A stretch of 22,146 bases of DNA from Ophiocordyceps camponoti-saundersi (nom. inval.) (GCA_003339415.1 PDHQ01000463.1:1-22146), one strand, 5' to 3'. Positions 9,011-19,674 are shown, numbered from the stretch's first letter. Notes: generated by a model not told the origin, from the letters alone. Numbers and translations are program-made.

Positions 9011-9400
9011 AATAAGCTTATTATAATTATTCTTATTATTATCGTTATTTTCGTTATTATTAAAGTTATTATCTAACTTATCCTCCTCCTCCCCCTCGCC
9101 CTTGCCCTTACCCTCGCCCTCGCCCTTTTCTTTTTCTTCTTCGTTATTATTATCGTCCTTATCTTTATCTTTTTTATCCTTATCCTTACTCTTATTATTA
9201 TTATTATCTTCCTTATCCTCCGTATAATAATAGTCGCACTAGCGACTATAAGAATTCTATATATACGTATTATAAGCACCCTCTTAGAAGCTACGAAAGC
9301 GGCGGTAGCTAGAGAATAGGGCACTGCCCCGTTAGCTATACCGCTACTTATACGGCCCCTAAGCGGGAAATCGCCCGGTAGCTTAAATTATAGTTACGTA
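9011..9400. repeat. Low-complexity pyrimidine-rich tract after the copia relic
   Basis: The + strand is C/T-rich (CCT, CGC, CTT and TAT runs, densest at 9079-9230). Read on + frame 1, continuous with copia, it gives Pro, Arg and Tyr/His runs. On the - strand, one frame gives Asp, Glu, Lys, Gly and Asn runs from ~9230 down to 9020, and another (9324-9073, GTG start) gives 83 residues of alternating Arg, Lys and Ile. None can be preferred. The 83-residue frame is open only because it avoids TA-containing codons in this tract and looks spurious. Confidence 0.55.
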
Positions 9401-10344
9401 GTAATAACCCGCGCGCTAAATAACTTTTAAGATAAGCTTAATAACTATCTTACTTATATAAAAGCGTAAAGTAATATTATAAAATATATTAGCTAGAAAA
9501 TAACGCTTTTCCGCTTATTATATAATTAGTATAAATTTATAAAATTATTTTATATAAGAAAAATATATATAGTAATTACCGCTTATAGGAACTTAGCGCG
9601 TATAATACTATTATTTCTTAAAATAATAGTAATAGTCTTATTTAAAAATAGGAGGCGCTTAAAGATAATATTTATAATAAATATAATCGCTATATAAAAA
9701 TTTATTTTTATTCTTTTTCTTATTTTTATTTTTCTTTATTATTATATAAAAAAGTAAAGGCTATAGCGGTAGAAAAAGATAGTAATAATAATAATATTAT
9801 TATTATTATAATTATTATTATAATTATTATTATTATTATAATTATTATTATAATTATTATTATAAAATATAAAAAAGGGAAGAAATCTTTTTTTATATAA
9901 AATAAAAAAAGGGTGCTTTTTATAATTAATAGGGCCTACTAGCTATAAATAATAGCGTAAAAATTTCTACTAACTAGCACTCTTCCTTATATTTTCTCTC
10001 TCTTATATTTTTAGCTATAGCTATAAATATTACTTTATACGGACCTTTTAAATATTATAATAATAACCTTTTTAAATATATAAAGCTAATAAATTACTCT
10101 TTTTAAGAGTAACCTTTTTTCCTCGCTATATAAATATTTTCCCTATATAAGAAGACTATATATAATACTTTATAGTTTATAATAGCCCGCGCTATAAGTT
10201 AGTTATCTAACTATATAACTATTACTAATAACTAGTAACGCTATACGCTTACTAAGAAAGCTATATAATATATTATAAAGAAAAACTATAAGTATTAATA
10301 ATACGGGACGTGTAATAATACCCTTATAAACCGCCTAACCTTTT
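9401..10344. other. RIP-mutated DNA without assignable gene
   Basis: The only distinct element is the TAA/TTA microsatellite listed separately. The 3' LTR of the copia element would be expected around here, but no second copy of it could be identified by eye. TGCTTTTTATAATTAATAGGG at 9913-9933 and the reverse-oriented AGCACTCTTCC near 9975 look like a weak inverted pair and may be chance. Confidence 0.4.
9783..9863. repeat. TAA/TTA microsatellite
   Basis: About 80 bp of TAA followed by TTA units, with interspersed TATAATTATTAT variants that make it partly self-complementary. Confidence 0.9.
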
Positions 10345-10640
10345 ATAATATTTTACTAAAATTTCCCCTCTTAGAATTTTACTTAGATTTCCCTTAGAAA
10401 CTTTATTACTTTTACGGTTAGGAAATTACTAGGATTTCTTATTAAGATTTCTTTATAATAACTTTTAAGATTTTACTAAGATTTCTTACTAGATCTAATA
10501 TTAAAATATCTTTTTAAAAATCTCCGGATTTTACTAAGAAATCTTTATATTCTAAGAAATTACCGCGTATTAGGAAATCTCTATTTTACTAATATATATA
10601 AAAATCACTATAAAATCCTCTTAAGTAAATACTTTTAAGA
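10345..10640. repeat. Degenerate short-period repeat cluster
   Basis: The motif TTTTACTAAGATTTC and close variants (TTTTACTAAAATTTC, TTTTACTTAGATTTC, ACTAGGATTTC, TTTTACTAAGAAATC, ATTAGGAAATC) recurs about eight to ten times with irregular spacing. AGATTTCTTA and TAAGAAATCT forms are inverted relative to each other. It looks like an old satellite blurred by RIP. No coding frame is evident. Confidence 0.6.
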
Positions 10641-10800
10641 TTATATTAAGAAACTTTCCCTAAGCTCCTAGTTATATAATTAGCTTAGTATTCCTTTAAA
10701 TAATAATTTTAATTCTTTTATAATTATTATTTTAATTTTTTAAAAACTTTTACTTATACTTATACTTTTTATAATAGCTATTTTATAATCTTATAATTAG

Positions 10801-12390
10801 TAGCTAGCTTATCTCCTTTTTCTATATATTATATCTAATAGCTAGCTTAGTATATACGCTTACTAAAAGATTATATATATAAGCGTATATTAACTAATAA
10901 TAATTCTACGTTTTATTAACTTATAAATCTTTAGCTATAAAGGTAATAAGTTAGACCCGAAACGTTTTTACTAATAAGACTTTATAAGCGTAGATTTTTA
11001 GCTTAGAAGAAAGCTTTACTATATTTATTATTTTACCTTAGCTATATATTATTTTTTTATTTTTAAATTTCTAAAGGTAATTAAAAAAGAAGTTATAGCT
11101 AGGAAAGAAAAAGCTTATATTTCTAATACTTATAAAAAAGTAAAAAAACTTTACCTTTTTAAAAGTAAATTTTCTTCTTTATAATACGAAGAAATAAAGT
11201 TAGTTAGAAAGTATTTATTATTCTAAGATAATCCCTAAGAAATTAAGTTACTTACTATAATTAATTATCTCTTAACTAATCTAAACGCGGTTATAAACTA
11301 TAATTAACTATTTAAATAAGTAAATTAATTAAGGTATATATTAAACGGTATCCCTTACTTACTTAAAATTCCCTTAGAAAACTAGCTACCTTTTATTTAA
11401 GAATACTTTTAAACTATAAATAATAATAAAAGAAAAAGTAAGTAACCCGCCTTATAAGAGAAAGATAATAAAAATACTAAGCTCCTCTTTTAAGAAAAAA
11501 GTAAAGAAAAGGCTAAGACCTCTTTACCGGATAAAAGTAAGAAAACCTTAATACTATAAGAATCCTCTCTAAAAGGAGAACCTTCTACCTTAAAAAAGAA
11601 TATTTTAGGGAAATAGTATTTTCTAGATCCTCCTATAATATTATTTAATTCTAGAAAACCTCCCTTACTTTCCTTAAAAAAGGAAAGATTAGTATAAATA
11701 GTTAATAAAGTATTTTACTCTTATAATATTATACCTTAAAACTTAAATTACCTTAGATATATTAACTTAGAAGATAATTTATAATTATATAATTAATTAA
11801 ACTTATAAAAACTATTTAAATAATAAGTTTAGCTATATACGCTTAAGTTAAAATAATACTTAAGCCTTATCGCGTCTAATATTAAAAATATTAATATTAT
11901 CTATAAACTTTATTATAAGGAGACTTAATATTAAGTTTAAGCGTTAATATAACAAGGATATATATAGGAGGAAGAGGACTAATAATATTAAAAACTTTTA
12001 GGGGACTTTTTACTAAATTAAGAAAATATTACTTAGTTTATAATTAAACTTAAATTTTAAAATATAGTTTATAAGGTATAATTAGATAAATACTATAATT
12101 TATTTAAGGAAGCTTAAGTAATTTATAATAATAATTAACTTATTATAAGAGATATAGTTAAAAGCCTTAGTAAGGTCTAATAAGAGGAGTAAGGCGGTGC
12201 TATTTTAGTTTTAAATTATCTTAATTATTTTAATAAGTATTAGGACTACTATATTAGTAAAGCGCTATAATTTATTATTTATTTAGCTATTAGAGAAAAT
12301 CTAAGCTTTCTCTATTATTAAAAAAATTTTATAGCTATAATTATTTTTAAAACTTTCCTTATTATATTAAGGACGCTTAAGGGGAGGGTT
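10801..12390 (+). pseudogene. Unrecognised relic coding frame (about 500 codons)
   Basis: Frame 1 of the + strand is continuous here without a frameshift. Stops are TAA/TAG only, at positions readable as Gln or Trp. The first part (~10935-11070) is basic and aromatic. A Lys, Ser and Pro-rich linker lies at ~11410-11640, and a Gln, Glu and Leu-rich segment at ~11770-12190 could form coiled coil. That order (globular, charged linker, coiled coil) suits a retroelement capsid protein, but no motif confirms this. The frame runs into the terminal module at 12378, so the two may belong to one element. Confidence 0.45.
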
Positions 12391-12493
12391 TTACTCCGAG
12401 TTCTCCGGTTTTTCCTACTCCTAGAATATATATAGGATAGTTCTAGGCCACATTAGGCACACTAGCGTATAAATATTATTATTATTATTATAT
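12378..12493. repeat. Terminal module copy 1 with (TTA)n tail
   Basis: Contains GGGGAGGGTTTTACTCC, then CCGGTTTTTCCTACTCC, then CTAGCGTATAAATA followed by TTA repeats (12475-12493). Related copies are at 15599-15646, 19254-19334 and 19535-19674, and a partial one at 8257-8294 inside the SINE-like element. It keeps several CA sites (GGCCACATTAGGCACACTAG), so it is less RIP-mutated than its surroundings. It resembles the 3' end of a non-LTR element with a simple-repeat tail; orientation is inferred from the tail. Confidence 0.6.
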
Positions 12494-12596
12494 TAAGGAG
12501 TAAAATTAGCCTATACTTACTAAGAGTATAATTTATAGTTAGTAATTTACTTATTTTTTAGATAACTATAATATTAGAGATTTTAAATTATAATAG

Positions 12597-14040
12597 GAAA
12601 TAACTATTATTAATATAGCCTTAGAAGATTTTTTAGAAAACCTTTATAAGGGAGAGTTTATATCTTTTTAGAAACTTAATTAAAATCTTATTAAAGCTGG
12701 CTAACTTTTAAAAAGCGATCGAGAAAAAGGTAAAGTAAATATTTTCGGTAATAATAATACGCTTAATATAAAAAAAAGGGAAAAGATTATCTAGGGTAAG
12801 TAAAGGGGCCGAATTAGTAAGAGCTAGGAAAAATTATTAGCTAAGTAAAGTTACTATATTAGAGAAAGTAATCGCTAATATTAAGTTTAAGTATTTTTAA
12901 AATATAAAAATATATACTAGCTTAAGCGCGGCCTAGCTTTATAGCTAAGCTTAATATTTTATAATTTAAAAAGTTAATAATTTTATAAAGATATTATTAA
13001 GGAAATCGCGCTAGGCGCTATAATATATTATATTAATTATTAACTTTTATATTTTTATTACTTTTTAATAATCTTATTAGTAAAAGTTAGTAAAATTAAT
13101 ATATTAATAGCGCTAAGCTTTTTTTATAATAATTATTCTTATAGTAGCTATTACTTAATTTTATTAATTTTACGCTATAAGGTAAGTTAAAATATATATT
13201 AGTATTATTATTTTTATTATTATTTTTAGCTAGTTATAAAGTAAGGTAACCGCGTTTTTAAGCTCTTTAAGTATTATAATAAGGTATAGGTTTAGTTTAA
13301 GTTAGTTTTATACCTTAGCTATAAAGATATCTAAGTAAAAGGAGCGCTATATTTTAATTAAAGTTATATTAAAGTAAAGATTAATATTAATAAAGATAAC
13401 TTATAAAATATAATTAAAGCTAATAAAATTAAGGTTATTTCTTAAGTATATCGCTTAGTAATTAAGTATAATCTAAGCTAAGTTAATAATTTTAATTCGC
13501 TTATTATATATTTCTTAGGTAACCTTACTTAAGAGCGTAAAGAGGCCGAGTTAGAGGCTAGTTACTAGCTTAAGAAAGTTAAATACTTTAGGGGAGGATT
13601 ATTTATAATAATCCTAAAAGGGGTAATAGAGGTTAAAGTTACTATATAGGAGGGTAGCTATTAAGCTAAGGTTAGAGTAAATAATATCTTTTTAAAAAAG
13701 GGGACTTAATTTAATTACTAATAAGGGCGAGTAAATAAATATAATTTATAATAAGGGTAAGATATAGAAAAGAATAGATACTATATTAAGAGCGGTAAAG
13801 GGAGTTTAAAGGGAAAAGTTTAATTATTTATAAATATAAAAAATCGCTTAGCTATTAGAATTTATAAGTTTATATAATAAGATACCTAAAAGCGGTAAGC
13901 GACTAAATTAGTCGCGTTATAGTTCTTATATATAAATAAAATTATAGCTAACTAAGCTACGAAACGCTATATATATAAGATAGTTACGCTTTTATATATT
14001 CTAAAAAAAGGTTTTAATTTTTATTAAAAGTAGATAGGGT
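12597..14040 (+). pseudogene. Unrecognised relic coding sequence on the + strand, frameshifted
   Basis: Frame 3 is protein-like from 12597 to ~12780, frame 1 from 12808 to ~13010, and frame 3 again from ~13443 to ~14040. The plus strand is purine-rich, stops are TAA/TAG only, and the last stretch is a ~200-codon frame rich in Lys, Gln, Glu and Ile with a repeated basic pattern. Between 13020 and 13440 no frame stands out. The relic ends tail-to-tail against the LINE ORF1 relic on the other strand. No family recognised. An alternative reading on the - strand as the start of LINE ORF2 was tested and is worse. Confidence 0.35.
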
Positions 14041-15525
14041 AAAAGTTTACGATTATATTAAGGTAGATAAGGGGGCTTCTTATCCCCTACTAGCTTTATA
14101 TCCTCCTTAAGCACTAAAAGTAATATTAGTCTTACTATAGCCCCTTTTTAATACTAGACTAAGGTCCTTATTTATATTAAATCGAATTATAGCTTATAAT
14201 TATAATAAGGGCGGGAAAGATCGCTTCTAAGATTAGACCTTAATAAAGCTATTACTAAATTAAGATTAAGTTAGCTATAAGTAATCTTAAAACTTATATA
14301 GTTAATAAGGGTAGTTATTATATACTTAGTTCTAATATATTTTTAAAGTAAGATAGTCCCGGGACTATAAGGCGTAGTATCCCTTATAAAGGATATAGCT
14401 TTTAGTTTTATTTTTAGCTAAGGCTAAGTATACGCCCTCTTTTTCTAAATACGCTACGGCCGCGTAAAGGCTATAGCGTAATTATTCGTAATAATATTTC
14501 GCTATATATTTAAATTAATAATGTTAATAATATTATTAAAGCTATACCGCGTAATTATAAACCTTAATTTCGGAGATTTCTATATTTATTATAAGTTTAT
14601 TTTATATAAGTTTATTAATATTTATTATATTAATAACTCTTAATATTAAATATATACGCGTAGCTCCCTTACTATAAGGCTAAAAAGCTATAACTTAGGT
14701 AATTTTAACCTTATTAACTTTCTTAATCTATTATATAAGTATATCTCGGTCGCTATAAGCGGCCTTTATATATACTCTTTTTACTATAATAAAGTAAGTC
14801 CTTTAACTATAAACCGCTCCCTCTCTAAAAATAATAGGGATTTTCTTAACTAAAGCTACTCGCTTTCTATACTTTAAATAGAATATAACTATAACGTTCT
14901 TACTAAAAAGCTATTATATTACTAATATAGCTTTATATTTTAAAGCTATATTCGCAGCTTATATAATCTCTTATAAGGTTAATTATAAGGTATCTATATT
15001 AATTATAATATTTTTTATAAATATAGTAATTTCTTTATTAAAATAGCTTAGGATAAGTTTAACTATTATATATTTATTAGTAGCTATAGACGCTTATATT
15101 AAGCGAGCTTAATTAGTATCGAGACCGGCTATTACTAAAAAAGCTTTCTATATAGCTTTAATAACTATTTTCTTAATTAACCTAATAATTTTAGGTAAAA
15201 GTTAAGTCTTAGTTTAGTTTAAGGTAGCTATATATTTTTTACGAAATTTAGCCCTAAAAGCTATTATAATATCTTATATTTCGGAAAACGCCGCGGCTAA
15301 TATTACCGTAATAAGCTTACTATATATATCTTTTATATTATAATCGCTAAGGTACTATACTTAGTTTATCGCTTTATTTATCTTAATATTATTATTATAT
15401 TGCCCCTAGCTAGACTAAGAATATTATAAGGACTAACTTAGTCCCCGTAACTCCCTATTTATAACTATAAGAGTATTGCCTATTCCTTAAGCCCCGGCCT
15501 TAGCCGCCGCGGGCGCTATTATTAT
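14020..15525 (-). pseudogene. Tad-like LINE ORF1 relic with three zinc knuckles
   Basis: Read on the - strand from 15525, one frame stays open except for TAA/TAG over about 500 codons with no frameshift. The start is probably one of three ATA codons at 15525-15517 (ATG changed to ATA), followed by an Ala/Pro-rich N terminus. The middle is helical. At 14520-14353 three CCHC knuckles can be read once TAY is allowed to be an old Cys or His codon. The first is C-x2-C-x3-H-x4-C. The second has C at 14473-14475 and 14464-14466, H at 14449-14451 and C at 14428-14430 (C-x2-C-x4-H-x6-C). The third has C at 14395-14397 and 14386-14388, H at 14374-14376 and C at 14353-14355 (C-x2-C-x3-H-x6-C). Three knuckles in the C-terminal part of ORF1, with K-G after the last C-x2-C and W-S-R-D before its final Cys, match nucleic-acid-binding ORF1 proteins of fungal Tad-clade LINEs. 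No ORF2 follows in the expected direction. Confidence 0.75.
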
Positions 15526-15598
15526 CTTTTTAGTAATAAATATATTATAGTAAGCGGAATATTAAATAACAGGTCCTATTCTATTATTATAAGTTTTA

Positions 15599-15646
15599 GA
15601 TATTATAAAGGCCCTTAGCGTATAAATAATAATAATAATAATAAAT
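15599..15646. repeat. Terminal module copy 2 with (TAA)n tail
   Basis: TATTATAAAGGCCCTTAGCG is followed by TATAAATA and about seven TAA units. It shares the last part of the module at 12378, 19254 and 19535. It lies between the start of LINE ORF1 (15525, - strand) and the end of the next - strand relic (~15650), so it marks an element junction. Confidence 0.65.
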
Positions 15647-15649
15647 TAT

Positions 15650-17040
15650 TAAACTTTTTTCTTATTTTTATTAAAGTTTTTTAAAGCTTTTTACTTTTTT
15701 TAATATTATTTATTTTATATATTTTATTTTTTTATAAGCGCTTAAAATAAGTAATTAATATACTTACTATTAGATTTATAAATAATATTAATATTTTTAA
15801 TATTAAGCGTACCTTTATTTAGGTCTGCTACTAGCTTAAATAAGCTTAAGGTATTTATTATAATTAAGTAACGGAGTATAAAATAACTTTTTAGCTACTT
15901 AAAAGTAAGCTCCTTTATTTTATAAAAGCTCGCTTTATTAATATAACTTCGCTAATCCTTAATAAGATTATTATTTAACTTATATAAAAAATATATATAC
16001 TTAAAGTTTAGATTTATTATAAACTTTAATAAAACCTTTATTTTTATTATTTAATAAAAAAGCTTAATTATTAATAGCTAGCCTTAACTAAGCTTATTTT
16101 ATTTACTTAAAGCTTCTTACTCTTTTAAGTAAAGAAAATTTATATTTAAGTTATTAAGTTTATAATCGCTTTTAATATTATAATTTACTTTACTTTAACC
16201 TTATTAAGTAATAAATTTAAAAGCCTTATTTTCTAATAGCTAGTTATAATTTAGTTTAAATATTTTTATATTATTTTTAAAGCGTATTAAGCTACCTTTT
16301 CTTATTATATTAAGTTCGAAACTTTTATCCCCTTTATTAATATTTACTTATCTTACCGCGCTATTTATAGCTATTAATTCCTTTATATTAAAAAACTTAT
16401 AGCTTATACTTACTCCGCTTTTAAAAAAATCTTTATATATTTTTACTAATAGCGTAAAAGTTAGCCTTACTTTACTTATATTCTTTTTAAATCCCTTTAA
16501 TTTTTTTTTACTATTTAAATATAGATTCCGGATATCTTCTTCTAGTCCTTTAAAATTTTAAAAGCTTATTTTTACGAAAAGTAATAGCTTTGCTAAAACT
16601 TTAAAAAAGGAAGGCTCCGAAAATATAATTAATCTTTTAAATACCTTACTAATAAACCGCTTTAATTAAAACTTAGCTATATTTTATAAATTTATTAAAG
16701 CTTTTTAAAATTCCTTAATAACGCCCTAACTTAGCTTTATAATAGTAAAATTAGCTTTAATAAGTTTTTTTATATTTATAATATTTTTATAATTATAATT
16801 TTATATTATTTTTATAATAGCAGGGAAGATAAAATAATAGCTTATTTTATTATATATTATAAACTTATTACTTTTAAAAAAATATATTTACTTATATTTT
16901 TTATAAATTTAATTTAAAATTATAAGAATTTTAATAAAGCTTTTAGCTATAAAGCTATTATAAGCTTTCTTACTTTATAATTTATTTACTTATAATATTT
17001 CTACTAATTTAACTTTTTTATATTATTTTATATTATTAAA
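15650..17040 (-). pseudogene. Unrecognised relic coding frame on the - strand (about 460 codons)
   Basis: One - strand frame (codons such as 16965-16963 and 15825-15823) is open for ~1.4 kb apart from about 23 TAA/TAG in the first 400 codons, clearly fewer than in the other frames. The implied protein is rich in Lys, Phe, Leu, Asn and Met, and ends in a Lys/Gln/Asn-rich tail at ~15760-15655 just before the (TTA)n run. RIP turns Asp and Glu after T into Asn and Lys, so it may originally have been acidic. A G-L-E-E-D block lies near 16550. No known catalytic motif was recognised. Confidence 0.5.
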
Positions 17041-17645
17041 ATATATTAAAATATATAAATATAAAGTTTAAGTATAAAAAATAATTTTTAGTATTTTTTT
17101 ATTATATAATTATTATTATTTATTTACTTTATATTTTATTTTTACCTCCGCTTTTTACTTTACTTAGCCCCGCTTAGCTTACTTAGCTTACTTACCTCTT
17201 TTCCCGCCTTATCTTTTACCTCGCTTACGCTTAATAATATTTCTAACTATTATAAGCTTATTTTTTAAGTTATTATTATTACTCTTTATTATGTATTTTA
17301 ACGCTATTAATATAAATTTTATAAAAGAAAGCTTTAGTATTTAAATAAGGTTTAGCTTAAGCTTTAGCTTTTTTTTTACCGCTCCCTTTACTTTTATTTC
17401 TCTTATTACTCCCTTATCTTTCTCTATATTATTTATTTTCTTTACTCCGCTTACCTTTTTTATTTTACCCGCCCTTTTAACTCCGTTTTACCTTTTTTTA
17501 TTTTCTCCGATTATTATTTATTTTAATTTATTTCTTAATATTAATATAATAAAAATTAGCGTTTAGGCCGCGGCCTTATTTTCCGCTTTTAACTCCTTTT
17601 TTAGCTTTAGCTTTTACTTTTCTTTTAAATAATATAAGTTAAAAG
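17041..17645 (-). other. Pyrimidine-rich tract, possible Lys-rich relic on the - strand
   Basis: The + strand is dominated by CTT, TTT, CGC and TTA, so the - strand reads as AAG, AAA, GCG and GGT. Between 17640 and 17330 a - strand frame gives a Lys, Gly, Ser and Asn-rich low-complexity sequence, and 17210-17120 gives another Lys/Ser-rich piece. They are not in the frame of the 15650-17040 relic, so an N-terminal extension would need frameshifts. GGCCGCGGCC near 17567 is a surviving GC palindrome. Confidence 0.35.
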
Positions 17646-17847
17646 TATATTAAAATTTAAAAATATTTTTTAGAATAAATTTAAATTAGTTAACTTTAAT
17701 ATAATTTATTATTTTTTAATTAATATTATTTTATATTTAATTAATATTATATATTATATTATATATAAAAAAGTAAAAGTTTTATATTTTTAAGCGTATT
17801 TTTAATTAAAACTCTTATAAAAATTTTATAATAAAGTTTTTTTTAAT

Positions 17848-18110
17848 AATAATAATAATAATTATTATTATTATTATTATTATTATTATAAATATTATTA
17901 TTACTATTATTATTACTTTTTTTATTACTTTTTTTATTTTTATTATAAACTTTATTATTATTATTATAATTATTATTCTCTAAGCTAGTATTTGTACCCT
18001 TATATTTTTTATTATTACTTTTACTTTCTTCTCTATATTTATTATTATTATTACCTTTACTTATAATTTAATTATTATATTTATTATTATTATTATTATT
18101 ATTATTGCTC
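17848..18110. repeat. TAA/TTA microsatellites
   Basis: AAT repeats turn into ATT repeats at 17848-17889, making a perfect palindromic array. Shorter TTA-rich runs follow, and a clean TTA array ends near 18106. The stretch between is TTA/TTTTTATT-rich with no coding frame that I can support. Confidence 0.85.
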
Positions 18111-18970
18111 CGCTTTTTTTCTTACTTTTTACTTTACTTATATTAATAATTATTTATTCGCTTAATATTTTAAAATAAGCTAATATTAATATATAAAACT
18201 TTTAAGAAGGAGTATTAATAATTATAATAATAAGAGTAATATTAAAAGCGGCTGCTAAGGTAGCTAACTTTACTAAAGCGCTTACTTAAGGTATTATTAT
18301 TATTATATTAAGTTAAAATTTCAATATTTTATTTTAACTTTATATATTATATAAGTTAACTTAGATTTTTTCCTATTATTTATTATTAGCTATATTTAAA
18401 ATTCTACTTTACCCCGCTTTATATTAACTAGTAAGCTATTTAGCTATTTTTTTTATTAATATATTATACTACTTTTATTATAATAGCTTATAACTTCTTT
18501 AAATATATTTATAACTTAGTTAATACTCTAAGCTTTAACTTTAATTTCGCCCTTAATTTTTAATATTATTTACTTTTTTATATTTATATTAAGCTTTAAT
18601 ATAATTATAATAATTAGCTAATAATAAGCTTATACGCTTTATTAGCTTTATATATAATTAATCTTATATAATATTACTTATTTAATTATTTTTAATATAA
18701 AACCTTATAACTAGCTAGCTAAGCTATATATATAATATAAAAAAAGTTATAAATCTCGCCGCAAATAATTTTAAGTATATTTATTACTATTATTTTATTA
18801 ATATAGCTATATAACTTTTTTACTTTTTTTTTATTATAAAAGTTAAAAAGAAAAGTTAATAAAAGGGGTTAGAAATATACTTTCTTTTAAAAATAATAAA
18901 AAAAAGGAAAGGAAAAAGAAAGTAATAAAGAAAAAAATATAGCCCCCCTTTTCTAATTACTAATATATAA
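18111..18970. other. AT-rich DNA without assignable feature
   Basis: RIP-mutated sequence. A purine-rich run lies at ~18845-18945 (AAAGG, GAAAG and AATAAAG repeats). No motif, repeat pair or convincing relic frame was found. Confidence 0.4.
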
Positions 18971-18994
18971 TAAAGTAGCTACCTCGCTACTTTA
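18971..18994. repeat. Perfect 9-bp hairpin
   Basis: TAAAGTAGC (18971-18979) and GCTACTTTA (18986-18994) are perfectly complementary around the 6-nt loop TACCTC. It lies just upstream of the GC-rich minisatellite monomers. Role unknown. Confidence 0.6.
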
Positions 18995-19020
18995 CCTTAC
19001 CCCCTTATCGGACTTTCCTT

Positions 19021-19617
19021 CCTCCGCCCCGCCCCGCACCGCCTCGCCTCGCACCGCCTTATACCGCCCTGTACCGCCCCGCTCCTCCTTCTACTTTATA
19101 TTTTATAAACTTTCCTTTCTCTATACTCCCCTCCTTACTTTATTTTCTTATATTATCCGAGATTACCCCTAAATAGTAAGCTTATTATATTATACCGCCG
19201 CTAGCTATTATTATATTTTTATATAAGTATATAGTAAGCTTTTCTTTTTATAATTAGGGGGTTTTACTTTATTTTAAGGGATTTTTCCTACTTAATATAT
19301 TATAAAAGCTTTAAATATTATAAAGGCCCTTAGTACCGCGCTGCACCGCCTCGCCTCGCACCGCCCCGCACCGCCCCGCGCCTTATAGACTTTCCTTTTC
19401 TCCGCACTCCCCTCCCTACCTTACTTTTCTTATATTATTCGAGACTACCCCTAGGCAATAGGCTCGTTATATTATATTACCGCTAGCTACCACTATACCT
19501 TTATTTAAGCGTATAGTAAGCCTTCCTTTTATAGTTAAGGGGTTTTACCTTACTTTAGGGGATTTTTCCTACTTATTATATTATAAAGGCTCTAAATATT
19601 ATAAAAGCCCCTAGCGT
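19021..19617. repeat. Tandem pair of ~300-bp monomers headed by GC-rich minisatellite
   Basis: Monomer 1 (~19021-19334) and monomer 2 (~19335-19617) share the same order: a CCGCACCGCC-type GC-rich minisatellite, ACTTTCCTTT, CTCCCCTCC, CTTATATTAT, CGAGA-TACCCCTA, CGCTAGCTA, GTATAGTAAGC, GGGGTTTTAC, GGGATTTTTCCTACTTA and AAATATTATAAA. Monomer 2 keeps more CA and C (GGCAATAGG, ACCACTATACC, GCACTCC), so it is less mutated. The minisatellites (19021-19083 and 19335-19384) retain GCA and TGC freely. The arrangement could be promoter-type monomers of a LINE 5' end read on the - strand, or repeated 3' modules read on the + strand. Confidence 0.7.
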
Positions 19618-19674
19618 ATAAATAAATAAAAAATAAATAAAGGCCCTTAGTATATAAATAATAAATAATAAATA
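19535..19674. repeat. Terminal modules with TAAA-rich tails
   Basis: AGCCCCTAGCGTATAAATA at 19606-19624 is followed by AATA repeats, then a second AGGCCCTTAGTATATAAATA (19641-19660) followed by AATAAATA repeats. Two module ends in tandem, each with its own simple-repeat tail, suggest successive insertions or slippage. Confidence 0.6.

Noticed and set aside
9073..9324. 83-codon open frame on the - strand (GTG start)
   Set aside because: It is a low-complexity Arg/Lys/Ile sequence from a C/T-rich repeat. It is the longest open frame only because this tract is poor in TA at that phase. It has no ATG start, no domain and no conserved context.
13020..14020. LINE ORF2 endonuclease on the - strand after ORF1
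   Set aside because: The - strand frames are stop-dense and pyrimidine-rich here, with no endonuclease or reverse-transcriptase motif; the + strand reads better.
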